Origin: Aldehydirespirator sp965116965 | Lineage (GTDB): Bacteria > Actinomycetota > Acidimicrobiia > Acidimicrobiales > Aldehydirespiratoraceae | DNA: 64,000 nucleotides | Direction of reading: 5' to 3' | Assembly: GCA_965116965.1 (NCBI GenBank) | Contig: OZ220743.1 | Coordinates: 1,426,001-1,490,000 of the forward strand | Shown: positions 16,994 to 25,160 of the stretch, piece after piece | Position numbering within the stretch: position 1 is the first letter of the stretch | Layout of the letters: each line of letters opens with the position of its first letter | Translations under genes and position numbers: made by a program | Notes under the pieces: generated by a model | The model's input: the letters and a program-made list of their open reading frames with translations, nothing else | The model's database searches: none | What the model was told of the DNA's origin: nothing

Positions 16994-18196
16994 CTAGTTG
17001 AGGCGTTCGACGATCATGGCCATGCCTTGGCCGCCGCCTACGCACATGGATTCGAGGCCGATGGTGTTGTCGCCGTCCTCGAGGCCGTTCAGCAGGGTGC
17101 ACATGATGCGCGACCCGGTCATGCCGAAGGGATGGCCCAGGGCGATCGACCCGCCGTTGGGATTGAGCTTGTCGTAGTCGATGCCGAGGTCGTCGGCCGA
17201 GGGCAGCACCTGGGCTGCGAAGGCCTCGTTGATCTCGACGTGGTCGATGTCGTCCATGGTCATGCCGGCCCGGCCCAGGGCCTGGCGGCAGGCGTCGACC
17301 GGTCCGAGGCCCATGATCTCCGGGTTGAGCGCCGAGACGCCGGTGGCCACGATGCGGGCCAGCGGCTTCGCCCCCACCGCGGCCGCCTTGGCGTCCGACA
17401 TCACCACCACTGCGGCCGCGCCGTCGTTCAGCGGGCAGCAGTTGCCGGCGGTGACGGTGCCGTCGGGGCGGAACACCGGCCTGAGCTGGGAGACGCCCTC
17501 GATGGTGGTGCCTTCGCGGATGCCGTCGTCCTGGCGCACCTCGATGCTGCCGTCCAGCGGGAACGGGGTTATCTCGCGCTCGAAGAAGCCCCGGCTGCGA
17601 GCAGCCTCGGCCCGGTTCTGGGACAGCACGCCCCACTCGTCCTGGGCCTGGCGGGACACTCCCTTGAGTTGGGCCACGTTCTCGGCGGTCTGGCCCATGG
17701 CGATGTAGATGTCGGGCAGCCCCTGCGGGGGAGCCCACGACGCAGCGCCTCCGGTGGTGCGCTCGGCAGTGCGCCCCTGAGCCTCGGCGAAGTCGTCGTT
17801 GTGGGGTCCGCTGTCGGCGGCGCCGTACTCGTAGCGCGACACCGTCTCCACGCCCCCGGCCACGAAGCAGTCGCCCTCGCCGGCCTTGATGGCGTGGGCG
17901 GCCATGCGGATGGTCTGAAGCGACGACGAGCAGTAGCGGTTGACGGTCACGCCGGGGGCGTTCACCCCGGCCAGGATCGAGGCGACCCGGGCGATGTTGT
18001 AGCCCCCCTCGCCGCCGGGCTGGCCGATGCCCCAGATCACGTCCTCGACGTCGGCGGTATCGAGGCCCGGGACCTTCGACAGCACGTCGCCGATGATGAA
18101 GGCCGACATGTCGTCGGGCCGGACCTCGGTGAGCGATCCCTTGACGGCCCGGCCGATGGGGGTTCGGGCGGTGGCAACGATTACGGCTTCAGGCAT
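16994..18196 (-). CDS. Acetyl-CoA acetyltransferase (thiolase)
   Basis: 400 residues, normal thiolase length. The nucleophilic Cys is in NRYCSSSLQT (~90), with the His of INEAFAAQ (as Asn-Glu-Ala-Phe), GHPFGMTGSR and the second catalytic Cys in ESMCVGGGQG. It condenses or cleaves acyl-CoA/acetyl-CoA in beta-oxidation-type pathways. The start at 18196 (MPEAVIVATARTPIG) is the family-typical one; the ORF extends upstream without support. It lies beside other acyl-CoA genes in the window but not in an operon with them. Confidence 0.92.
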   Translation of the reverse strand: MPEAVIVATARTPIGRAVKGSLTEVRPDDMSAFIIGDVLSKVPGLDTADVEDVIWGIGQPGGEGGYNIARVASILAGVNAPGVTVNRYCSSSLQTIRMAAHAIKAGEGDCFVAGGVETVSRYEYGAADSGPHNDDFAEAQGRTAERTTGGAASWAPPQGLPDIYIAMGQTAENVAQLKGVSRQAQDEWGVLSQNRAEAARSRGFFEREITPFPLDGSIEVRQDDGIREGTTIEGVSQLRPVFRPDGTVTAGNCCPLNDGAAAVVVMSDAKAAAVGAKPLARIVATGVSALNPEIMGLGPVDACRQALGRAGMTMDDIDHVEINEAFAAQVLPSADDLGIDYDKLNPNGGSIALGHPFGMTGSRIMCTLLNGLEDGDNTIGLESMCVGGGQGMAMIVERLN

Positions 18197-18354
18197 TCTT
18201 GGCTCCTTGGTGCGGGGTGTGATCGGCTTGGCGTGCGGTCTGATCGGTACCGGCAGCGATGGCGCCGACGGCCGTGCGGCCGCGACAACGCTAGATGGCA
18301 ATAGAGCGACTTGCAGAACCTGAACTGCTCCACCGTCGAGTTGGCTGCGGTCGG

Positions 18355-20058
18355 TTATCCGGCCGGCCGGTCGCGCGGCACGCCCAGCAGCCGTGCGGCT
18401 GTCTCACGAGCCTGGTCCAAGCTCTCGACGAACTGATCGGCGGGGACGAGCCGCAGCGCTCCGAGGCCCAAGAGGCATCTCTCGGGCTGACCATCGATGC
18501 CCATCACCACGGTGTGGGTGTTCTGGGCAGCCGCGGTGTCCACCATGTGCTCCACAACGAGAGCGGCGCTGTCGTCCACATGGTCTGTGTCGGAGAAGTC
18601 GAGGATGACGACCTCGTGTCCATGAATGTCCGCACCGATGATGTCCATCAGCTTCTGGGAGGATGCCACAGTGAAGTGGCCCCTGAGCGCCACCATGCCC
18701 ACGCGGGCCTTGAAGTGATCGTGGTCGGCCCTCTCTGCACTCCCGGCCTCGAGGAAGGAATGGTCGAGCAGAGGGGTCGAGACGACGCTGTCCAGTTGCA
18801 GGCGCTCGAACTGCCGCGCGTTCGACAGCGCGGTAAAGATCAGGCCGAGCGCCAGGGCAGTGATCAGGTCGAGGAATACTGTGAGCACCAGAGTGAGCAG
18901 CATGACAGCCAGATGCTCCCGCTGGACGGTGCGGATCCGGGTTACGAATCGCCAGTCGATGAAGTCCCACCCGACCTTCATCAAGATGCCGGCCAGTACC
19001 GCATGGGGGAGAGATTCCGCGTAGTCCCCGATCCCGAGGACCAGCGCCAGCAGGATCAGAGCGCAGAGCACTCCCGAGATTTTTGACCGTGCCCCGGCCC
19101 GGATGTTGGCGATCGTGCACACCGTGGCCCCGCCGGGCAGCCCGCCCACGATGCCGGTGGACAACGTTCCGATCCCTTGGCCCAACAGATCGCGGTCCGG
19201 GTTGTTCGGCTGGCCGGTCATCGATCGGGCGACGACCGCGGTCAGGAGGGTGTCAATCGACCCGACCAAGGCAATGGTCGCGGCCGGCTGCGCGGCACGG
19301 ACCAGGAAGTCGAAGGACAGTTCCGGATATTGCAGCGTGGGCAGACTCTCGGGTATCTCTCCTATGAGAGGGACATCGTCCAGCCACAAGGTGCCCACCA
19401 GGGTGCCGACGATCACTGCGATCAGGACCGAGGGCACGAACACTCGAAGTTGCCTTGGCCAGGCTGCTGCCACCGCCAGCGTGATCGTGGCGACGGCCAA
19501 TGCTCGGAGGTTGATGCTCGCCAGTGACTCGGGCCACTTGAGGAGCGTATTGAGCGCTCCCCCCTCCGTGAGGACCGGCAGTCCTGCGAAGGGGCGTGTC
19601 TGGAGGAAGATGACGATGACGCCGATTCCGGTCATGAACCCGGAGATCACCGAGTACGGGGTGTACGACACGTAACGACCGACCTTGAGAGCCCCCAGCG
19701 CGATCTGCATAAGGCCCGCCAGCATGATGATCGTGAACACCTCCTCGATGGTGTTGGCGTGATGGGCAACCACGACCGTGACCGTCACCGCCATTGGGGC
19801 GGTGGGGCCCGAGATCATGGTGGGCGTGCCTCCGGCCACGGCGGCCAGCAGGCCCAGCGCAACGGCTCCGTACAGGCCGGCGATCGGCCCCAGACCCGCA
19901 GCCACCCCGTAGGCCATCGCCAGCGGCAGCATCACCACCGCTGATATCAACCCGCCGAACACGTCTCCGGCAATCGCACGGCTGGTGCTTCCGGCATCCC
20001 GGCCGGTGTCGGTCCACGCGGTAAGTCTCACAAGCCAGCCAACTATAATTGGAGGCAC
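18355..20058 (-). CDS. SulP-family anion transporter with STAS domain
   Basis: 567 residues. Ten or more hydrophobic segments (residues ~35-430) include the SulP signature region (GLISAVVMLPLAMAYGVAAGLGP, SGPTAPMAV), followed by a C-terminal cytosolic STAS domain (~440-555, VVILDFSDTDHVDDSAALVVEHM). It acts at the cytoplasmic membrane. Substrates of SulP proteins are sulfate, bicarbonate or other anions, and this one cannot be predicted. A second, shorter SulP gene lies at 45925-47421. Confidence 0.88.
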   Translation of the reverse strand: MPPIIVGWLVRLTAWTDTGRDAGSTSRAIAGDVFGGLISAVVMLPLAMAYGVAAGLGPIAGLYGAVALGLLAAVAGGTPTMISGPTAPMAVTVTVVVAHHANTIEEVFTIIMLAGLMQIALGALKVGRYVSYTPYSVISGFMTGIGVIVIFLQTRPFAGLPVLTEGGALNTLLKWPESLASINLRALAVATITLAVAAAWPRQLRVFVPSVLIAVIVGTLVGTLWLDDVPLIGEIPESLPTLQYPELSFDFLVRAAQPAATIALVGSIDTLLTAVVARSMTGQPNNPDRDLLGQGIGTLSTGIVGGLPGGATVCTIANIRAGARSKISGVLCALILLALVLGIGDYAESLPHAVLAGILMKVGWDFIDWRFVTRIRTVQREHLAVMLLTLVLTVFLDLITALALGLIFTALSNARQFERLQLDSVVSTPLLDHSFLEAGSAERADHDHFKARVGMVALRGHFTVASSQKLMDIIGADIHGHEVVILDFSDTDHVDDSAALVVEHMVDTAAAQNTHTVVMGIDGQPERCLLGLGALRLVPADQFVESLDQARETAARLLGVPRDRPAG

Positions 20059-20200
20059 ATACTTGCGCGGGCAACGGGGACGCCGGCCCCTAACCGGTTG
20101 CTCTTGCGGAACACGCCGGCGAGAGGAGCGACGAAGCCGGCATTTGGTGCGGCAACACCGACGTTCGGGAGCGGTGCCTCGGCGGCAGTAGGCTCGACCG

Positions 20201-21682
20201 GTGCCTCACGACGACGACACGGCTATCGACACAGATCGAGCCTGGAAGCTCCTGATCGGAGGGGAGTGGGTCGATCCAGGCGCGGGGACCTATCCGGTCA
20301 TCGACCCCAACGACGGCACCGTGGTGGGTCACGCTCCCGAGGCAACCGCGGCCCAGGCCAACGACGCGGCCCGGGCGGCCCGCGAGGCTCTGCCCCGGTG
20401 GCGGGCACTCAGCCCCGAAGAGCGCGGCAACCGCCTGGCCCGCCTTGCCGATGTGATCGAGCGGATGGCCCCGTCGTGGCTCCAGTTGGTGCAGGCCGAG
20501 ACCGGCTCGGTCACCTCCATAGCCAAAGGCCTGCAAGTGGGCGGGCCCATGATCGAACGGTTCCGCTACTACGCGAGACCGATCGACATCGACGAGGACG
20601 TGGCCCCGATGCCGGCCGAGGCGGGGGCTTTGGGCTCGGCCGGGTTGATCGCAGCCACGGTGAAGCGCCACCCGGTGGGGGTGGTGGCCTGCATAACTCC
20701 GTACAACATGCCGCTGGTGAACGTGGCCGGCAAAGTCGCGCCGGCGCTGGCCGCCGGCAACACTGTGGTGATCAAGCCCGCTCCCCAGGACCCGCTGGGT
20801 GTGCTGCTGCTGGGCGAGGCGGTCGCCGGGGCGGGTCTCGCCGACGGCGTGGTCAACATCGTCACCGGCTCAGGACCGGAGGCGCCTGCGGCTCTGGTGG
20901 CCTCCACCGACGTGAACATGGTGTCGTTCACGGGCTCGACTGCCGTCGGCGCCCGGATCTATGCCGACGGCGCGGCCACCATGAAGCGGGTGCTGATGGA
21001 ACTGGGCGGCAAGGGCGCGCTGGTGATGACCGAGGACGCCGACGTGAACGCGGCCTGCATGGGCGTCGCCACCACCTGGGGACTCCACTCGGGTCAGATC
21101 TGCACCGCCCCGACCCGGGTGATCTGCCATCGCAGCCTCCTCGACCAGACGGTGGAGACGCTCAAGACCTTCGCGGGCTTCATGAAGGTGGGCGACGGCC
21201 GTGCGCCCGACACGATCGTCGGCCCGGTCATCACCGAGGCCCACCGCGACCGGGTGGAGGCGTTCATCGCGGGCGGCGTCGACGCCGGCGCGACCGCGGT
21301 GTGCGGTGGGGAGCGTCCCGACCTGCCCGGCTACTTCGTGGCCCCCACCCTGCTGGCGGACGTCACACCCGACATGGAAGTGGTGCAACAGGAGGCCTTC
21401 GGGCCGGTGGTGGTGGTGCTGGGCCACGATGACGACGACGAGGCGGTGGCCCTGGCCAACGACTCCGACTACGGGCTGTTCTCCTACGTGTACGCGGGCG
21501 ACGCCAAGCGCGCCTACGAGATCGGCAGCCGGCTGGAGTCGGGCAACGTGGCCCTCAACACGGTGCAGCCCCACATGTACGCCCCCTTCGGCGGCTTCAA
21601 GATGTCGGGCATCGGCCGCGACCGGGGCAAGTGGGGGATCGAGGCCTACACCGAGATCCAAGCCGTCAACTGGCTCTCCTGA
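20201..21682 (+). CDS. NAD(P)-dependent aldehyde dehydrogenase
   Basis: 493 residues, typical ALDH length. Visible are ITPYNMPL and PAPQDPLG near the coenzyme site, FTGSTAVG, MELGGKGA with the catalytic-base Glu, and the nucleophilic Cys in GLHSGQICTAP (~295). The C-terminal PFGGFKMSGIGRDRG is canonical. It oxidises an aldehyde to an acid or acyl product; the specific substrate cannot be named. It is divergent from the SulP gene with about 140 nt between, and followed by an AT-rich stretch. Confidence 0.92.
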   Translation: MPHDDDTAIDTDRAWKLLIGGEWVDPGAGTYPVIDPNDGTVVGHAPEATAAQANDAARAAREALPRWRALSPEERGNRLARLADVIERMAPSWLQLVQAETGSVTSIAKGLQVGGPMIERFRYYARPIDIDEDVAPMPAEAGALGSAGLIAATVKRHPVGVVACITPYNMPLVNVAGKVAPALAAGNTVVIKPAPQDPLGVLLLGEAVAGAGLADGVVNIVTGSGPEAPAALVASTDVNMVSFTGSTAVGARIYADGAATMKRVLMELGGKGALVMTEDADVNAACMGVATTWGLHSGQICTAPTRVICHRSLLDQTVETLKTFAGFMKVGDGRAPDTIVGPVITEAHRDRVEAFIAGGVDAGATAVCGGERPDLPGYFVAPTLLADVTPDMEVVQQEAFGPVVVVLGHDDDDEAVALANDSDYGLFSYVYAGDAKRAYEIGSRLESGNVALNTVQPHMYAPFGGFKMSGIGRDRGKWGIEAYTEIQAVNWLS

Positions 21683-21746
21683 ATATAACGAAAAATATTG
21701 AAATATTCCACCACAAAGTCCGTTTGCTGTGCCATAATGCGCAGCA

Positions 21747-22019
21747 ATGAGGCCCGACCCCGTTCTAGACCGGCTTGAAACAGCCTTCAACAAGCGCCGC
21801 ACCGAATTGCTGGCCACGGACGAGGGACGCTGGGCGCTGTTCGTCCAGCCCAACGACAAGCGCTACCGGCCCGAGTTCATCGATTGCTTCGATGATGGGC
21901 ACCAAGCGTGTGATGCCGGCTATCGCAGCACGATCGGCATGCGCTTCCTGGTCAAGGAGATCCTGGAAGAGGATCGCGTGATCAGCGTTCCGTGGGCGGT
22001 GCCTCCCAATCGCGTCTGA
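21747..22019 (+). CDS. Small conserved protein, possibly DUF5678-like
   Basis: 90 residues. The middle (RTELLATDEGRWALFVQP ... MRFLVKEILEEDRVISVPWAVP) resembles short DUF5678-type proteins that begin 'L...Y.GRWVA' and end in a hydrophobic 'VP' tail. The DNA just upstream (21681-21738) is AT-rich, with a CATAAT -10-like box 8 nt before the ATG. No function is known. The family link is weak. Confidence 0.45.
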   Translation: MRPDPVLDRLETAFNKRRTELLATDEGRWALFVQPNDKRYRPEFIDCFDDGHQACDAGYRSTIGMRFLVKEILEEDRVISVPWAVPPNRV

Positions 22020-22182
22020 CGAAGCCGGCTGGGCCAGAGTCACCGGCCACATCGGGTCGAGAGGCCCCGTTGCCGAAGTTGAGATCGTCCTGCATCCGAG
22101 CGACCGGGAGCGCTATCAGCAGAACTCTCGCATGGTGCCGCTGCCGTACCGCACCCAAGGTGAGAACCCCGGCCGGGCCTAG
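21982..22182 (+). other. Protein-like open frame without a start codon
   Basis: The frame reads IASDEAGWARVTGHIG, then EVEIVLHPSDRERY, and ends in TAG at 22182. It looks coding, but no ATG, GTG or TTG exists after the upstream TGA at 21979. It overlaps the 3' end of the preceding 90-residue gene. It is either the second half of a frameshifted gene or the body of a damaged small gene. Confidence 0.3.
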
Positions 22183-22239
22183 GTCGGAGTGCAGATCGGC
22201 CACGAACGTCATCGGCAAGCCAGACTAAGCGGCCGCTGC

Positions 22240-22275
22240 GGTCGGCAACTGTCTCGCTCCGGTAGCTTGCCGACC
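22240..22275 (+). promoter_or_regulatory. Inverted repeat abutting the peroxiredoxin start codon
   Basis: GGTCGGCAA at 22240-22248 is a perfect 9-bp inverted match to TTGCCGACC at 22267-22275, with an 18-nt loop. The right arm ends exactly at the ATG at 22276. It could be an operator over the promoter or an mRNA hairpin controlling initiation. Confidence 0.5.
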
Positions 22276-22746
22276 ATGCTCGACGTGGATTCGCCGGCTC
22301 CCGACTTCGAGGCACCCGACCAGCACGGCAACGCGGTGCGCCTCTCGGGCCTACGGGGCAGCTGGGTGGTGCTGTGGTGGTACCCGAAGGCCTCCACCGC
22401 CGGTTGAACCAAGGAGGGCAGGGGGTTCCGTGACCGAGCCCCGGAGTTCGAGGCAGCCGGCGCGGTCGTGGTCGGAGCATCGTTCGACAAAGTCGAGGAG
22501 CAGCTGGCCTTCGCCGAGACCGAGAGTTTCCCCTTCGCGCTGATCAGCGACTCCGACAAGTCCATCGGCCGGAGTTATCACGCCGAGCGCGAGCCGGGGG
22601 AGGACTACTACGAGTACGGCCTGCCGCGCCGCATCACCTATCTCGTCGACCCAGAAGGCCAGATCGCGGCGGCCTACGACCTCGCGGGCCAGGACCTGGA
22701 CGCCCACGCGGCCCAGGTTCTGGCCGACATCGCAGCCCGCTCCTGA
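22276..22746 (+). CDS. Bcp-type peroxiredoxin, probable selenoprotein
   Basis: 156 residues if the UGA at 22405-22407 (codon 44) is read as selenocysteine. The N-terminus MLDVDSPAPDFEAPDQHG, then WVVLWWYPKASTAG-U-TKEGRGFRD, matches the AhpC/TSA fold of bacterioferritin-comigratory peroxiredoxins, in which this position is the peroxidatic Cys of PGCTKEA. The frame is uninterrupted after the UGA to a natural end with PRRITYLVDPEGQIA. There is no obvious resolving Cys nearby, so it is 1-Cys-like. It would reduce peroxides in the cytosol using thiol donors. A hairpin follows the UGA. A conventional call would split or truncate this gene. Confidence 0.78.
22420..22443 (+). promoter_or_regulatory. 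Candidate bacterial SECIS hairpin
   Basis: Starting 13 nt after the UGA, GGGG (22421-22424) can pair with CCCC (22439-22442), leaving a 14-nt apical loop that begins with G. An alternative fold stacks GGU (22424-22426) on ACC (22433-22435). The distance from UGA to loop (~18-20 nt) fits bacterial SECIS elements recognised by SelB. Confidence 0.5.
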
Positions 22747-22773
22747 CCCAGCGATGCTCGCCGTCGGCCGGAT

Positions 22774-24021
22774 ATGTTCGCGGCCGTGATCGGGGGAGCG
22801 CCGCTGGAGGGTCTGCGAGTCGTCGAGGGGTCGGCGTTCGTGGCCGCGCCCTCCGGTGGCATGGCGCTGGCCCAGCTGGGTGCCGAGGTGGTGCGCTTCG
22901 ACCGGATCGGCGGCGGCATCGACCACAGCCGCTGGCCCCTCACCGCGCAGGGCCGCTCGCTGTACTGGGCGGGCTTGAACAAGGGCAAGAAGTCGCTGGC
23001 CGTGGAACTCGGCAACCCGGCCGCCCATGAGTTGCTGACCGAGTTGATCGGCGCAGCGGGCGCCTTCCTCACGAACTTCCCGGCCCGGGGCTGGATGGCG
23101 CCTGACCGCCTGATCGCCCGCCGTGCCGACCTGGTGATGGTGGCTATCACCGGCAACCGCGACGGCACCACCGCAGTCGACTACACCGTCAACGCCGCGA
23201 TGGGCTTCCCGATGGTGACCGGCGCGGTCGGCAGCACCGCCCCCGTCAACAGCGTGCTTCCGGCTTGGGACCTGCTGTGCGGGCAGACCGCGGCGGTGGG
23301 CATCCTGGCCGCAGAGCGCCGCCGCCTGCTGACAGGCGAGGGATCAGTGATGACCCTCGCCTTGAGTGACGTGGCGCTGGCCGCCACGGCTGCGCTGGGA
23401 TACGTGGCCGAGGTCCAGGTCAACGGGGCGGAGCGACCGCGCTTCGGCAACGACCTGTACGGGGCGTTCGGCGCGGAGCTGTCCACGGCCGACGGACGCC
23501 GCCTGTACGCGGTCGCCATCAGCCGCCGGCAGTGGGACGCGCTGCTGGAGGCCACAGACAGCGCCGTTGCCATCGCGGCGATCGGGGCGGATCGGGGTCT
23601 CGACTTCGGCGACGAGGGTGACCGCTTCGAGGCGCGCCACCAGATCAAGGCGGCCATGCAGGCCTGGAGCGGGTCCAGGCCCTTCGCCGACGTGGCTGCG
23701 CGCCTCGACGCCTGCGGCGTGTGCTGGGGTCCTTACCAGACGTTCGCCGAACTGGTGGCGAGCGACCCGCGCTGCTCGCCGGACGGTGGTCTCTTCGTCG
23801 AGGTGGACCAGCCCGGCATCGGCGAGTATCTGGCTCCGACGTCGCCGCTGACGCTGGGGGCCACGGCCGGGCCGGGGCTGAGCCGGCGCGGCAGGCAGGC
23901 GGTGGCTCCGGTCCTTGGCGAACACACCGACGAAGTCCTGGCCGAATGGCTGGGCCTCTCGAGCACCGACATCGGCAGGCTTCGCGACCAGGGGATCGTC
24001 TCGGGCGCCGACGGCGGCTAG
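22774..24021 (+). CDS. CaiB/BaiF CoA transferase, 2-methylfumaryl-CoA isomerase-like
   Basis: 415 residues, family III CoA transferase. The sequence follows Chloroflexus Mct closely in pattern: RVVEGSAFVAAP, AQLGAEVVRFD, YWAGLNKGKKSLAVEL, LTNFPARGW, NSVLPAWDLLCG with the catalytic Asp at ~166, and GIGEYLAPTSPL near the end. Mct moves CoA within one molecule (mesaconyl-C1-CoA to C4-CoA) in the 3-hydroxypropionate bicycle. No other bicycle gene is visible here, so the physiological substrate may differ. It sits 28 nt after the peroxiredoxin. A 7-bp hairpin overlaps its stop. Confidence 0.8.
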   Translation: MFAAVIGGAPLEGLRVVEGSAFVAAPSGGMALAQLGAEVVRFDRIGGGIDHSRWPLTAQGRSLYWAGLNKGKKSLAVELGNPAAHELLTELIGAAGAFLTNFPARGWMAPDRLIARRADLVMVAITGNRDGTTAVDYTVNAAMGFPMVTGAVGSTAPVNSVLPAWDLLCGQTAAVGILAAERRRLLTGEGSVMTLALSDVALAATAALGYVAEVQVNGAERPRFGNDLYGAFGAELSTADGRRLYAVAISRRQWDALLEATDSAVAIAAIGADRGLDFGDEGDRFEARHQIKAAMQAWSGSRPFADVAARLDACGVCWGPYQTFAELVASDPRCSPDGGLFVEVDQPGIGEYLAPTSPLTLGATAGPGLSRRGRQAVAPVLGEHTDEVLAEWLGLSSTDIGRLRDQGIVSGADGG

Positions 24022-24039
24022 AGGCCGGAGCGGCCCTCT
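24020..24039 (+). terminator. Hairpin at the stop of the CoA transferase
   Basis: AGAGGCC pairs with GGCCCTCT with one bulged C and a 5-nt loop. There is no T-run, so termination is only suggested. Confidence 0.35.
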
Positions 24040-24156
24040 GCCCTCATCCACAGCGCTTGCTTGGCGGTACTCGATCGTCTCAAGCAATGCGGAACTGGCC
24101 GGATCCGCACAGTGGCTCAAAGAGTTCACCATGTGTTCATCCTCGGCCTTGCGTAG

Positions 24157-24188
24157 ATTGTATACCGATGATAAATTGTATACCGATG
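24157..24188 (+). repeat. Tandem direct repeat at the whiB start
   Basis: ATTGTATACCGATG occurs at 24157-24170 and again at 24175-24188 (18-nt period). Each copy ends in an ATG, so both candidate start codons of whiB lie in the repeat, and both contain a TATACC -10-like element. It may be a duplicated promoter/start or an operator. Confidence 0.6.
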
Positions 24189-24524
24189 CTCGAAGCCTAC
24201 GAGCCGTTCGCACCGTCGGTGGGGTCCACGACCTGGATGGAGCACGGCCGCTGCGTGGGTGACAGCGACCTGTTCTTTGCGCCGTTCGCGGAGCGGCCCG
24301 AGGCTCGTGTGCGTCGAGAGGCCCGGGCTCGGGCCATCTGCGAGGAGTGCGCCGTGCTGATCGCCTGTCGCGACTATGCCCGCCGCAACCGCGAGCTGGG
24401 CTTCTGGGGCGGAGAGAGCGAGTCGGAGCGAGCCGAGGCAGGATTCGCCCCAACCACACCGATCGTCGGCCGCAGACGGGTGGCCGAGGAACGGGCCCGC
24501 GACGCCATGCGTCGCGTCCTGTAG
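24186..24524 (+). CDS. WhiB-family Fe-S transcription factor
   Basis: 112 residues from the ATG at 24186; an in-frame ATG at 24168 is the alternative. Four cluster-ligating Cys are present: C23 (HGRCVG), C52, C55 and C61 (CEECAVLIAC). The family turn follows as GFWGGESESER, then a basic C-terminus (GRRRVAEERARDAMRR) for DNA binding. WhiB proteins occur only in actinobacteria and their phages and act with the housekeeping sigma factor. The subtype (WhiB1-7) cannot be fixed by eye. Confidence 0.9.
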   Translation: MLEAYEPFAPSVGSTTWMEHGRCVGDSDLFFAPFAERPEARVRREARARAICEECAVLIACRDYARRNRELGFWGGESESERAEAGFAPTTPIVGRRRVAEERARDAMRRVL

Positions 24525-24538
24525 GTCGGCGGCGCTGA

Positions 24539-24685
24539 CTACGCCCGTCCTGCTAGCCGGGGCTCCGGTCCCGTGACGCGGCGGGCTCGAGCAACGTCGC
24601 GGGGGCCGGGGCTTGGCACGGGCACGTCGTCGCGCACGGCCAGCATCTCGGGCCCGCCGGTGCCCAGCAGGACGGCGGCCCGCAT
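24539..24685 (-). pseudogene. N-terminal fragment of an MDR-family alcohol dehydrogenase
   Basis: The ATG at 24685 opens MRAAVLLGTGGPEMLAVRDD, then VPVPSPGPRDV, the standard start of zinc-type or quinone oxidoreductases (GroES-like domain). After about 30 residues the frame runs into unrelated Arg-rich sequence and stops. Only the first tenth of the enzyme remains. Confidence 0.65.
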
Positions 24686-25160
24686 GACCGCGGGCCCCTC
24701 AGATCCGGTCACCGCGGCAGATACCGGCACTCACCCGGTCAGCCGGTGCGCGTGCATGGCCCGGTAGTGGGGCAGGCAGGCGGCGTAGGCGTCTTGGAGG
24801 AGTGGTCGTGGTCGATGGACACATAGTACGCCCGGGCCGCTGATCGAGGACCCCAGCGGCGTGTGCGGCGTTCACGGCGAGAACTCTGTACGCCACCTCC
24901 AGGATCTGCTGCCGGCGCCGCTCGGCGAGAAAGGCGTGATGCCGGTCCGGCCCTGTCCCGCCCGCGTCCCGCGCCTGCTGCCGGCGAGCACCTGCGAAGC
25001 CGGGTGACCGCCTCGCAGCGCCGGGGCGACATGGCGTCGCCCCACGGCCAGAAGGAATTGGCAGCGCTGGGCTCCCGTTTGGGCGTTCTGTGCTGCCAGT
25101 TCGCGGCGGGGCCGGGTCTTGCCGGTTGTGCGGGCCGTTGGCAAAGGGCAGGCTGAGGCG
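24686..25160. other. Gap with a second gene remnant and a hairpin repeat
   Basis: On the minus strand near 24745-24810 a frame reads LQDAYAACLPHYRAMHAHRLTG followed by a stop. It looks like the C-terminus of a sulfotransferase- or glycosyltransferase-like enzyme, but no body of the gene is intact. With the alcohol dehydrogenase fragment beside it, the region looks like decayed genes. A dispersed hairpin repeat lies at 25055-25104. Confidence 0.35.
25055..25104. repeat. GAATTGGCAGC hairpin repeat, copy 1
   Basis: The arms GAATTGGCAGC and GCTGCCAGTTC enclose about 27 nt. Related copies lie at 28943, 39605, 44515 and 59322. It precedes the SDR gene. Confidence 0.7.

Noticed and set aside
16739..18304. 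A 521-residue plus-strand ORF
   Set aside because: It is the antisense shadow of the thiolase gene: no domain, skewed His/Gly/Val composition, and the minus-strand thiolase is complete.
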